From positions 186,001-250,000 of the forward strand of contig CAMKEG010000004.1 in the NCBI GenBank assembly GCA_946411505.1: a stretch of 64,000 nucleotides of DNA. The letters run 5' to 3'. Origin of the DNA: an uncultured Treponema sp. Its GTDB lineage: Bacteria > Spirochaetota > Spirochaetia > Treponematales > Treponemataceae. A model generated the notes under the pieces. It had not been told where the DNA came from and made no database searches. It saw nothing but the letters and a program-made list of their open reading frames with translations. This document shows positions 28,801 through 34,509 of the stretch, one piece after another (the stretch's first letter is position 1; the number at the start of each line of letters is the position of its first letter). A program made the position numbers and the translations under genes.

Positions 28801-30019
28801 TGACACAAAAATTCACTCTGCATGCAAACTTGAAACTCTTACATTAACCGGTGATCATGCATCCAGCCGTTTGGACAGAATCCAGTCACCCAGCATCGCG
28901 GCGACGACGCATGGCTTGTACATGGCCTATTACGATAAGGCCAGCGGAGTCATACGCTATAGGGCTGGCGCCATGACAGGAACTTGGGCAAATGATTGGG
29001 CGTTTAAGAAGACTACAACGAGTAGTGTTTGGGCTCCCGAAAGCAAAGATTCAAGATATTGGGAATTTAAGAACGGATACTTTAAAAACCAAGCGACTGG
29101 CGAAACTATGTCCTATGCCGATTCGCTTAAAAACGTTCAAATTGTATCTACAAGCGCCACTCCAAACGTGTGCATAGCGGCCATTGACGGCAAGGGCGCT
29201 GATATTTCCAGCGACCATGCTGTAATGGTTTGGTGCGACGGAAGCAAGGTTAGCTACGCTTATACTACCGGCAATCCGATGGCGTCAACTAATAATAAAT
29301 TGACCGCGGCTTGGACTATCGTTGACGACATCTTTGGCGGAAAGGTCAAAGGCGGCGACTGCAAGTGCCAGATAGCGGTTGACGCGGCTGGCGGCGTTCA
29401 CATCGCGGCCTACGCCGAAAAGGGTATGGACATTTGGTACGCCTATTTGGCTGATGCCTCTGCGCCCGAAAACGCTAAAGTCTGCAAGGTTGATTCATAC
29501 GGCAGTACGGGAGAATATCTTACTATAGATGTGGCTCTTGCGGCGGACAGCACTGTGACTAACCCAAAGCCCATTCCGCAAATCGGCTATTATTCAACCA
29601 AGAGCACGCGCCCCAAGTTCGCGCGCTGGAACGCCGCCAAGGGCAACATATTTGAACTGACCGCGGACAAAATGCAAGGCACGGACGATAAAGATTCTTT
29701 TACCGGCAATTGGGAAGTGACCAACGTTCCAACTCAAAGAGCCGTCCGCGTAAGCGACGGGGCGAATAAGGTAAAGCAAAACATCAATGTTGGCGTTTGG
29801 AAAGACGCTGGCGGAAAGCTTGCGTATTCCACCAAGAACGGTTTGGAGACTGGCGCGGTCGGAACATCCGATTGCCACGTCGCTTCCGGCATGAATACCA
29901 CCGGCAACTACGGCGATGTCTACGGCAACGGCACTAGAAACGCAGTACTTGGCTACATGTGGGGCGACAGCGCCGACGCTTTCATCGAAACCGCGCAAAG
30001 GTTGGGCGACGACGACTAG
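19856..30019 (+). CDS. Giant Ig-like lipoprotein B (3387 aa), paralogue of A
   Basis: Third gene of the giant operon. AAGGAGGG at 19843-19850 fixes the start at 19856, 15 bp after the previous stop. The signal peptide ends FASC with Cys35, and the mature protein starts CDTGLGESIDT. It shares landmark segments in order with protein A: CxVDTTSDSLQTAQFKKI near the N-terminus, DGGVSTLEESHAVTL in the middle, YNRQPNNANNNNLTD and then DVWQL, the propeller-like repeats (GVHIAAYAEKGMDIWYAYLA), and NAVLGYMW...AFIETAQ at the end. Sequence divergence is substantial, so the duplication is old. No catalytic motifs were recognised. A strong terminator follows 40 bp downstream, closing the operon. Role inferred: surface-exposed structural or adhesive protein. 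Confidence 0.82.
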   Translation: MTINRKMKKSEFFGMRSLFAGLFGALALIFVFASCDTGLGESIDTSVPVVTVSSPESGAVLSGTVNISGSCTDDKAVARVAVTVTNTLTGVQAGVYNAAIVGNTWTLAVKNLTDGTYSANAICYDAAGRQSGVASRVFDVDSTPPVFCVTKPNSLSITDPAAYGRDVTIKGEIADDHAVKQMDIRVFKVQGGAATEITSSLRKATFSGFETAGGTEVTIAKFFPDSEIPPATSDDYPLYLNYKAMYSDLGAQVGDTVNLYIFPYLTDAAGNVSDKCYIQSSLKQLTAKACNVDTTSDSLQTAQFKKILNGSYSLDEVDVETVKTILYGDYDQSSIGTNYLYYACLPQGQAPAVSANSPLAMSVNANNSPMYEFGGFSVDRNDLVFAEVANKGTISVKVSAGLDGNEIVANTVRVYLWECSDTLNLRPGANLNILSTASYSSDNDDAAKAFKVYDSEQNEVKDLPDSTKVSTATYKIVLPDNLSAGVHYLMTAGGVDVAGNKFYSTGTYAFMVATTGDAPKVDFGDQFFINARAIDKTQSAGYKATVQITDKTGSGSIPEGEGTMQEEGNWVKVRLSLYKGYAKTKGYLSDSDLLQGPKEIILSGSSLIKKNGPGDFYVEIPMNEFDLTGANTADNYTVAMQVQAKNIGATSEATTYIFWADAAPPALAVTAPAREPGTSESVPIYIFETDKNINETTPTGAAAKTYEYTKRGTWSDISGSGTSEIFCAWDAPASPAFSWTPAAGTAVEGVTYYTKQAGDGATGLYLADTGIKAGDSVAGKYTLSLGGEWTAISGAPKSVSKANWNQSAPAVNSSGRTLNVVAVDQTGNMSAVTKVSNIMFDFAAPLVTAPVVKEYYTKADASEGKYPFVINVLDESGLKSLDVTAKKYNAATKAYEPVTPGASGYTLVIADDKTKATITLKDDATSDGKWQFGSVATDKAMRVGAAEFAFTIDTVPPERVYQYTNSDASKNRMITIGAEGSDSDWHNSENLAIKGKYKEWTSGLDRVDYTVTPPSPATPVDGSEAVGGLVSSAAGDVMYTLSPIGFKEGSNSIAIKGVDLAGNSSTTETYTINVDTTAPLVNTAYYTYDGVNLTEAAGTVMSNGLLDMTVFGTLDEKLSGIKSLVLKMNNAVVSGDVLYTKDPITGMDSYIYPGTAWAPYDSADNKAYTGFKATIDKSKLSGITGDVDLYAVATDIAGNVTEQRKFMIHIDTDAPVISVMSPDVNAVVNGSVTFTGAVDDPALKGVQAYWSFDSSETIDPSRAANPDHEIVDGSGTALLDGTYSWNIKNYAMSVVDNANDKITFVDGSEYTGESKDVYIKILARDKAANQAVKVSKYTIDPNGDRPKIILTSGALSGMSPTKYVPYGQQKLEGAIEDDDGITKLECSYKAQDAADWSAWDDITSSISGGAWSFDVPADNKYAVRFRVTDKSGAVFESTKTGEKNIYLSPVIAGTDATFSTGDTYLYLQVDTKRPEYSDLAYSTSDSASGTYTPTALPEKLGVVGGQKKFVKMNFYAKDDNGINSVSLTLNGVKYDGTVGAYDIVNKRYSYEISAVDVSGLASDVYAAKLEIKGSFESDVTTENIAFTVDNTPPAVNPLSPDSNQVHGLVTVYGTVDGSNSMKYALSLSESEKPADGDYEGIAGVGNTWFVYLDGGVSTLEESHAVTLESYIIAKHVKAENSKHVEVEATEENIRNQSFDAIVPIYIWIKAVDDVGNIYEKPHQIKFDPQGGRPTVTFGNPEANEARVGGEVKLYGGSDCEEGEVKAVFLQIISKQHNIPPYNTDGWAWGTATYSGGKVTAFEPSANDMDYLKAMGYKVVKMRDYPTTETIWDGSGTASDYGVVADFKGGAWSLRINGSGEFNPKVGESGTNQLIVCAYASNGSKMNDNSPQYRQMLVDADSPTISDMFIKQYDSGSVLTASKAYTNGVYVKGASNLEFDLKDGDDIAKVFIGKSDESAAKAKDDAAAQKAADTTPVDHKVIPSEVTGSAGNYHAKIALATASGVGGKYLYVIFADMKGNSGTQAFNINYDNVQPAVASTNIPKDVHNSDSYYSIEAKVTEAVYDNHNQSGFERFVVYFKRGNKVFDPMISKKKGGAANPDNWVDVSGMTVTDGLYWAQKTVEREAANLNVIKLSSGDASAHIHAGRLVKIGGAYYRITGVADGSGTDAGKKLITLDGQVEESFTTAYFAYGESVDNNKKETGNGQTSLADGYGYGYPKTIANDDGDLMEEWANIQGTTCNLSAKINSRNIPDGSVEIYYSVFDKAGNVTTGSVTGAYVSNNAPRLANVIVASDHNYNGVYTDAGESRAKFTDSEKPSKWKNAYKALDLGSAAHPWISAKGATRVTPEILGGNGALTWTCKYAGSADPSAAQPLSTDTPLVENEKREVNTIVLDEISLKGADAGTGLYEINVLDSTEDGAQKAVINLYMKNDVKDAETPVAKTKRFYWKSLTNNSVYGSSAAKSHADLQGHIELEDQATFGDERPKVSGKIVIKGTAFDNAGIKKINITVPGLLNTATKAAECDFTKTDIATRWTQTALGNLATDGYHFALDADEGGNVKERYTNTGHFVSWTLELDTEKAKFDAAGLPAKNNVDFVLEIIDKNDKASSATTNPAITVYATDEQAAKGKYYAEERFAAADESEGFVAADYNADEFSSVGAASDSDTPGVNKYAGTKPVDANYTMDIVPYITRVKTSLSAVSATNGVTDRSSLGHYPVFVYKNSTLTGITDSVTKKNEDVEIYGFNLKGAKYGDTSDASYDPAKNIVTINSSKVASGAFELTVGGIATINNSNDNDAHGSYSETTTKDGGDYDVYKNYYNRQPNNANNNNLTDDIAFDVWQLNAYAAAPMYGNVEDPQMKIQPFGKTVTKQAKVDGGVGDVVDDKNFVPGGGGNVTTDGKIGFAFANASSAFSMPNSDHSWTYWNYGYTNIRHTALAYDPAGYAWSSAAGQDVNGDGNSDIFYLESTHWRENGGVGTSGVHLPRDTKIHSACKLETLTLTGDHASSRLDRIQSPSIAATTHGLYMAYYDKASGVIRYRAGAMTGTWANDWAFKKTTTSSVWAPESKDSRYWEFKNGYFKNQATGETMSYADSLKNVQIVSTSATPNVCIAAIDGKGADISSDHAVMVWCDGSKVSYAYTTGNPMASTNNKLTAAWTIVDDIFGGKVKGGDCKCQIAVDAAGGVHIAAYAEKGMDIWYAYLADASAPENAKVCKVDSYGSTGEYLTIDVALAADSTVTNPKPIPQIGYYSTKSTRPKFARWNAAKGNIFELTADKMQGTDDKDSFTGNWEVTNVPTQRAVRVSDGANKVKQNINVGVWKDAGGKLAYSTKNGLETGAVGTSDCHVASGMNTTGNYGDVYGNGTRNAVLGYMWGDSADAFIETAQRLGDDD

Positions 30020-30058
30020 CGGTTGGCTAGCGGCGGAGATTGCTGGTAAGACCAAGAA

Positions 30059-30088
30059 GGGGCGGCCAACAGGCCGCCCTGTTTTTTT
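30059..30088 (+). terminator. Intrinsic terminator of the giant operon
   Basis: A perfect 8-bp stem GGGCGGCC (30060-30067) / GGCCGCCC (30072-30079) with an AACA loop, followed by seven T. Its end is close to the 3' end of the convergent rsmE. Confidence 0.9.
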
Positions 30089-30100
30089 GCGGGGGAGGGC

Positions 30101-31003
30101 TTACTCCAGCGCGCCCATCGCGGACAAAATCAAGCTTGCGCTGACAGTGGCGGCGGTTTCTGTTCTCATCACTCTGTTTCCCATGCCTAGGCGGACAAAG
30201 CCGCGCTTTTCCAAAAGGGCGCGCTCGGCGGGCGACCAGCCGCGCTCGCTTCCGATGGCGGCAAAGACAGGGCGGCCTGCGGGCGGATTGGCGCGCAAAA
30301 AAGCGCCCAAGCTTTGCGCGGGCTTTACGTTGTCCAAGGCAAGCAAAAGGGGCGCGGCGTTTTTTGGGCTTTCGTCGGATTGGGGGAGCGCGGCGGCGTT
30401 TTTGGCTTGCGAACAATTCTCTTGCGAGGATTGCGCGGCATCTGCGTCCAGCGCGTCCAAGCAGGCCGCGAGCGTTGGGTAAACGAAAGGCTCTGGAACG
30501 TGCGCGCTTGCGGCTTGAACAGTTCCGTCCAAAAGCATTTTGTAGACTTCCGCAGGATCGGAAAGGCTTGCCTTAAGGTAGGATTTTTCGCCCAGCTCGG
30601 TTCCGCAAAGGCGGACGCTGGAAACGCCAAGCGCGGCCATGTCGCGAAGCAGGCGCTTTAATTGAATGGGGCGCGGAAATCCGATAATCATGTGGAGCGG
30701 AAAAAGCGGCTTTCCGTCGGACTGGGGCGTAAATGTAAAGTGAATCGCGCCGTCGCCCTTTTTAGGCGTGGAAGCAGTTTCCGCGCCCGCGTCTTGGTCT
30801 TGCGACAGTTTTGCGTCCGCCGCGTCTTGGGCTTGCGAGCCAATCTTAGTGATGGTCGCCGTTCCTGCCTGGCCGCCGATTACGCCAGCGTAAAAACTGT
30901 CGCCGACGCCTTTATGCAAAACTTTAATTATGTGCTGGGCTCTGGGGTCGTCGGCGTTAAGAGGCTTTGATATTTCTTCCTGCGTAAAAAGACAAATGTT
31001 CAT
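30101..31003 (-). CDS. rsmE: 16S rRNA (uracil-1498-N3)-methyltransferase RsmE
   Basis: SPOUT-fold enzyme that methylates U1498 of 16S rRNA. Diagnostic stretches are HIIKVLHKGVGDSF at the PUA-like N-terminus, FPRPIQLKRLLRDMAALGVS, CGTELGEKSYLKASL, AIGSERGWSPAE, and the knot segment LGNRVMRTETA-like (here LGMGNRVMRTETA). At 300 aa it is longer than the usual 240-250. The extra length is two low-complexity Gln/Asp/Ala-rich inserts, around residues 55-80 and 188-210, whose DNA shares a short repeated motif with an insert in the SGNH gene at 58580. It is convergent with the giant operon. The start ATG is 8 nt from a TATTCT -10 hexamer, so the leader is at most a couple of bases. Confidence 0.92.
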   Translation of the reverse strand: MNICLFTQEEISKPLNADDPRAQHIIKVLHKGVGDSFYAGVIGGQAGTATITKIGSQAQDAADAKLSQDQDAGAETASTPKKGDGAIHFTFTPQSDGKPLFPLHMIIGFPRPIQLKRLLRDMAALGVSSVRLCGTELGEKSYLKASLSDPAEVYKMLLDGTVQAASAHVPEPFVYPTLAACLDALDADAAQSSQENCSQAKNAAALPQSDESPKNAAPLLLALDNVKPAQSLGAFLRANPPAGRPVFAAIGSERGWSPAERALLEKRGFVRLGMGNRVMRTETAATVSASLILSAMGALE

Positions 31004-31011
31004 CGCCTTGT

Positions 31012-31040
31012 AGAATATATTTTTTCGCGCGTTCTTTCAA
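31012..31040 (-). promoter_or_regulatory. Near-leaderless promoter of rsmE
   Basis: On the minus strand: TTGAAA (31035-31040), 17 nt, TATTCT (31012-31017), 8 nt, then ATG at 31003. Confidence 0.6.
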
Positions 31041-31105
31041 GCGGCCCGACTTTGGGCCTTGCAAAGCCCCTTGGGCGCCGCGAGACGTGAGCGTCAATGA
31101 TTTTT

Positions 31106-31134
31106 TTTCAAAAACACACGAAGTGTGTTATAAT
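31106..31134 (+). promoter_or_regulatory. Leaderless-type promoter with spacer palindrome
   Basis: A consensus TATAAT (31129-31134) ends 7 nt before the ATG at 31142. The -35 is poor (TTTCAA, 31106-31111). The inverted repeat AACACAC-GAA-GTGTGTT (31113-31129) fills the spacer and touches the -10, as expected of an operator. Confidence 0.55.
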
Positions 31135-31141
31135 CTTCCGT

Positions 31142-31726
31142 ATGAATAGAAAGCTTGATTTTATGGTTTGCGCGGCGGCCTTTTGCTCTTCGGTTTACGC
31201 GATTGTAATGTATTGCGTCTTCTACGGGCCTAAAACATTTAGTTTTTTTACCACGATTTCAAACATCTTTGTTCCGATTGTGATGGCTTGGAGGGCGGCG
31301 GAACTTTTGGCAAAAAAGGATGAGTTTCCATCAGGAGCGTATCTTGCGGCGAAGTTTGTGACGGCAATCGCGGTAACGGTGACTTTTTTGGTTTACCTTG
31401 TGGTTTTGGCGCCGACCAACAAAAACGGATTTTTTGGCGCCTATAAAACTTTTCATTGCGCGAGCCTTTGCGCTCATGTAATTTCGCCGCTTTTGACGGT
31501 CTCGCATTTTTTTGTCTTTGACCAAAAGACGGTTAAAAAAAGCCTTCTTGCAATTTGCGCTCTGGCGTATCCTGCTTTTTACTGTCTTTTGGCATTTGGA
31601 CTAGGCCCAATCTTTGGCCTTAGATGGAACGATGGAAAAATTCGCGAAGGCGCGGGGCGGCCGCTGTTGTGCGGGGCGATTTGGGGCTTCCTTCTAGGTA
31701 ATCCAATTAAGCGAAGGCAGGCGTAA
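31142..31726 (+). CDS. Pr6Pr-like (FAR-17a/AIG1-type) integral membrane protein
   Basis: A 194-aa inner-membrane protein with about five to six hydrophobic segments. The segment order, FSFFTTISNIFVPIVMAW near the N-terminus and a mid-protein LCAHVISPLLTVSHFFVFD, resembles the Pr6Pr / FAR-17a family, in which this His lies at the start of a membrane helix. The molecular activity of bacterial members is not established. The start is taken at 31142, not at an upstream in-frame start, because a consensus -10 (TATAAT) ends 7 nt before it and there is no Shine-Dalgarno sequence. The last 30 residues (after GPIFGLRWNDGK) are short and charged compared with what I expect of the family, so a small deletion or old frameshift at the 3' end is possible. 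Confidence 0.7.
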   Translation: MNRKLDFMVCAAAFCSSVYAIVMYCVFYGPKTFSFFTTISNIFVPIVMAWRAAELLAKKDEFPSGAYLAAKFVTAIAVTVTFLVYLVVLAPTNKNGFFGAYKTFHCASLCAHVISPLLTVSHFFVFDQKTVKKSLLAICALAYPAFYCLLAFGLGPIFGLRWNDGKIREGAGRPLLCGAIWGFLLGNPIKRRQA

Positions 31727-31741
31727 GCGGAAGGCCGGCTG

Positions 31742-31799
31742 CTGCGCGCTTAGCACACGTTAAGCTAATCTCTTTGCCTTAAAAGTAGCTCGCGCGCAG
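31742..31799 (-). repeat. Dispersed structured repeat, family III, copy 1
   Basis: A 37-bp core (31749-31785, read on the minus strand) matches copy 2 at 52838-52874 at 32 of 37 positions. It is bounded by 8-bp arms CTGCGCGC (31742-31749) and GCGCGCAG (31792-31799). The arms differ from copy 2 but are still complementary. Confidence 0.6.
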
Positions 31800-31875
31800 A
31801 TAGACGGATTCCGCTGAGAGCCTGCATTCGCTTGGTTTTCTGTTAGTTGATATTTTCCCCAAACCGCCGATTTTC

Positions 31876-31904
31876 CTTGACAAAAGGCAAAAGCGCGGTT
31901 ACAC
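31876..31904 (+). promoter_or_regulatory. Promoter of cellobiose phosphorylase gene
   Basis: TTGACA (31876-31881), 17 nt, TACACT (31899-31904). The predicted leader is about 50 nt and ends with AGGAG (31950-31954), 6 nt before the ATG at 31961. No clear LacI-type operator was seen. Confidence 0.65.
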
Positions 31905-31960
31905 TGTTCCTATACCATCAAAGCAAGTTGGTTGAAAAAATCACCAAACAGGAGCAATCT

Positions 31961-34450
31961 ATGAAATTTGGATTCTTTGACGACGAAAAGCGCGAGTACG
32001 CCATCACGACTCCGCAGACGCCCTATCCTTGGATCAACTACTTGGGAAGCGAAAAATTCTTCTCGCTCATCTCAAACACAGCGGGCGGATACGCCTTTTA
32101 CACCGACGCTCGCTTGCGCCGCTTGACCCGCTACCGCTACAACAACATTCCGCTTGACAACAACGGCCGCTACTTTTTCATCAAAGACGGCGACACAGTT
32201 TGGAACCCCGGCTGGCAGCCCACGCAGACTCCGCTTGACAAGTACGAGTGCCGCCACGGATTTGGCTACACAAAGTTCGCCTCGGAAAAGAACGGAATCG
32301 CCGCAGATGTTTTGTACATGGTTCCCGTTCACGAAAATTGCGAAGTCGAGCAAATCACTTTGACCAACAAGTCTTCTAGCGAAAAGAAAATCAGCCTTGT
32401 TTCTTTTGTCGAATGGTGTCTTTACAACGCCAGCGACGACTGCCAGAACTTCCAGAGAAACTTCTCTACAGGCGAAGTTGAAATCGAAGGCAGCGCGATT
32501 TACCACAAGACCGAATACCGCGAGAGGCGAAACCACTTTACTTTCTATTCTTGCAACCAAAAGATTGACGGCTTTGACACAGACCGCGAAACTTTCTTGG
32601 GCCTCTACAACAACTTGGGCCAGGCAAAGACTGTCGTGGAAGGAAAGAGCGGAAACTCAGTCGCCGACGGTTGGTCTCCGATCGCAAGCCACCGCTTGGA
32701 AATCACTCTTAAGGCCGGCGAGTCCAAGACCGCGATTTTTGTTTTGGGCTACATCGAAAACGACGACGCTAAAAAATTCCTTTCCGACGCCGACAAGGAA
32801 GCCGCGCTCAAAGCCGGCCTCTTGCGCACCAACACTGCCAGCGGAGTAATCAACAAGGAAAAGGCCTACGAGCTTCAGAAAAAGTTTGACACGCCCGAAA
32901 AAGTCGCCAAGGCCTTTGACGACTTGCACGCCTTCTGGGACGAGACATTGAGCCACTTTACCCTTAAGAGCGGCGACGAAAAGCTTGACCGCATGGCCGT
33001 TTGGAACCAGTACCAGTGCGTCGTTACTTACAACTTCGCCCGCTCGGCCTCTTACTTTGAGAGCGGAATCGGACGCGGCCTTGGCTTCCGCGACACTTCA
33101 CAGGACATGCTTGGAGCCGCGCATCAGCTTCCGGCAAGCCGCATCCGCGAGCGCCTTTACGACGTGGCCGCCACGCAGTTTGAGGACGGCTCGGCCTACC
33201 ATCAGTTCCAGCCGCTCACAAAGCGCGGAAACGCAGACATCGGTTCCAACTTCAACGACGACCCGCTTTGGCTTATCCTTGGCGTAGGCAACTACATCCG
33301 CGAAACCGGCGACGTTGACTTCCTTAAAGTTGACGTTCCCTTTGACAACAGCGAGACCAACAAGGCAACGATGTTCGAGCACCTAAAGCGCTCTTACAAC
33401 TACATTCCCAACCACATGGGCCCGCACGGACTTCCGCTCATCGGCCGCGCCGACTGGAACGACTGCCTTAACCTCAACTGCTTCTCCACCAACCCCAACG
33501 ACTCGTTCCAGACTTGCACCAACAAGGAAGGAAAGAACGCGGAATCAGTAATGATCGCCGAGATGTTCGTTTACGTCACTCCCGACTACGTTCAGATGTG
33601 CCGCTTGATGGGCGAGGAAGAGGAAGCCAAGCGCGCCGAAGACGCCGCCGCCAAGATGGAGGCGCAGATTTGCAACGCCGCTTGGGACGGAGAATGGTAT
33701 GTGCGCGCCTTTGACGACGCCGGAAGGAAAATCGGCTCAAAGGAATGTGAGGACGGAAAAATCTTCATCGAGTCGCAGGGCTTTGGAACGATGGCCAAAA
33801 TCGGAAAGGACAAGGGCTATCCAGAAAAGTCTTTGGACAGCGTAAAGAAATACCTTGACTCAAAGTACGGCATCGTCATTTTGGATCCGCCTTACAAAGA
33901 GTACCATGTTGAATTGGGAGAAGTTTCTTCTTATCCGCCGGGATACAAGGAGAATGGAGGAATCTTCTGCCACAACAATCCTTGGGTCATCATCGGCGAG
34001 GTTGTCAACGGCCGCCCGCAGGACGCCTTTGAGCACTACAAGAAAATCGCGCCGGCTTACTTGGAGGACATCTCAGAAATTCACCGCACCGAGCCTTACG
34101 TTTACGCGCAGATGATTGCCGGAAAGACCGCCCGCCGCTTTGGCGAGGCCAAGAACTCTTGGCTTACGGGAACGGCGGCTTGGAACTTCGTGACGCTTTC
34201 GCAGTACCTTTGCGGCTTGCGCCCGACATGGAAGGGCTTGGAAGTCGAGCCCCGCTTGCCGGAGCACGTTAAGAACGCCCAGCTTGTCCGCAAGTTCCAG
34301 GGAGTGACATACAAGATTAACGTCATCAACAAGAAGAACGACGGCGCTGTTTCTATCGTTGTCACAAACGGAAAGGCCGACGTTGACGGAACAATCGTAA
34401 AGGCGCAGGCCGGCCAAAAAGAAGTCAGCCTGGAAGTCACAGTAGGCTAA
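31961..34450 (+). CDS. Cellobiose phosphorylase (GH94)
   Basis: Cytoplasmic enzyme that splits cellobiose with phosphate into glucose 1-phosphate and glucose, saving ATP during cellulose use. The 829-aa protein follows the family closely from its first residues (MKFGFFDDEKREYAITTP, then TPYPWINYLG). The catalytic segment GRADWNDCLNLNCF (ADWND at 497-501) carries the family's general acid. Other family stretches are GLGFRDTSQDM, YHQFQPLTKRGN and PPYKEYHVELGEVSSYPPGY. The start at 31961 has AGGAG 6 nt upstream; the open frame extends further up but has no such signal. The gene is followed by glpK after 59 bp that contain a family I repeat. The substrate call rests on overall likeness to characterised cellobiose enzymes, and related disaccharides cannot be excluded. 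Confidence 0.93.
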   Translation: MKFGFFDDEKREYAITTPQTPYPWINYLGSEKFFSLISNTAGGYAFYTDARLRRLTRYRYNNIPLDNNGRYFFIKDGDTVWNPGWQPTQTPLDKYECRHGFGYTKFASEKNGIAADVLYMVPVHENCEVEQITLTNKSSSEKKISLVSFVEWCLYNASDDCQNFQRNFSTGEVEIEGSAIYHKTEYRERRNHFTFYSCNQKIDGFDTDRETFLGLYNNLGQAKTVVEGKSGNSVADGWSPIASHRLEITLKAGESKTAIFVLGYIENDDAKKFLSDADKEAALKAGLLRTNTASGVINKEKAYELQKKFDTPEKVAKAFDDLHAFWDETLSHFTLKSGDEKLDRMAVWNQYQCVVTYNFARSASYFESGIGRGLGFRDTSQDMLGAAHQLPASRIRERLYDVAATQFEDGSAYHQFQPLTKRGNADIGSNFNDDPLWLILGVGNYIRETGDVDFLKVDVPFDNSETNKATMFEHLKRSYNYIPNHMGPHGLPLIGRADWNDCLNLNCFSTNPNDSFQTCTNKEGKNAESVMIAEMFVYVTPDYVQMCRLMGEEEEAKRAEDAAAKMEAQICNAAWDGEWYVRAFDDAGRKIGSKECEDGKIFIESQGFGTMAKIGKDKGYPEKSLDSVKKYLDSKYGIVILDPPYKEYHVELGEVSSYPPGYKENGGIFCHNNPWVIIGEVVNGRPQDAFEHYKKIAPAYLEDISEIHRTEPYVYAQMIAGKTARRFGEAKNSWLTGTAAWNFVTLSQYLCGLRPTWKGLEVEPRLPEHVKNAQLVRKFQGVTYKINVINKKNDGAVSIVVTNGKADVDGTIVKAQAGQKEVSLEVTVG

Positions 34451-34501
34451 GCCGCAACATCCGCCCTTGCCAACTGGCGCGGGCGGACAGCGGCATTATT
34501 G
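34451..34501 (+). repeat. Dispersed structured repeat, family I, copy 1
   Basis: GCCGCAAC (34451-34458), then stem TCCGCCC (34460-34466) / GGGCGGA (34481-34487), then CAGCGGCATTATT. The outer GCCGC/GCGGC also pair. Further copies lie at 36063 and 57905. It fills the cbp-glpK gap. Confidence 0.6.
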
Positions 34502-34509
34502 GAGCGCCC

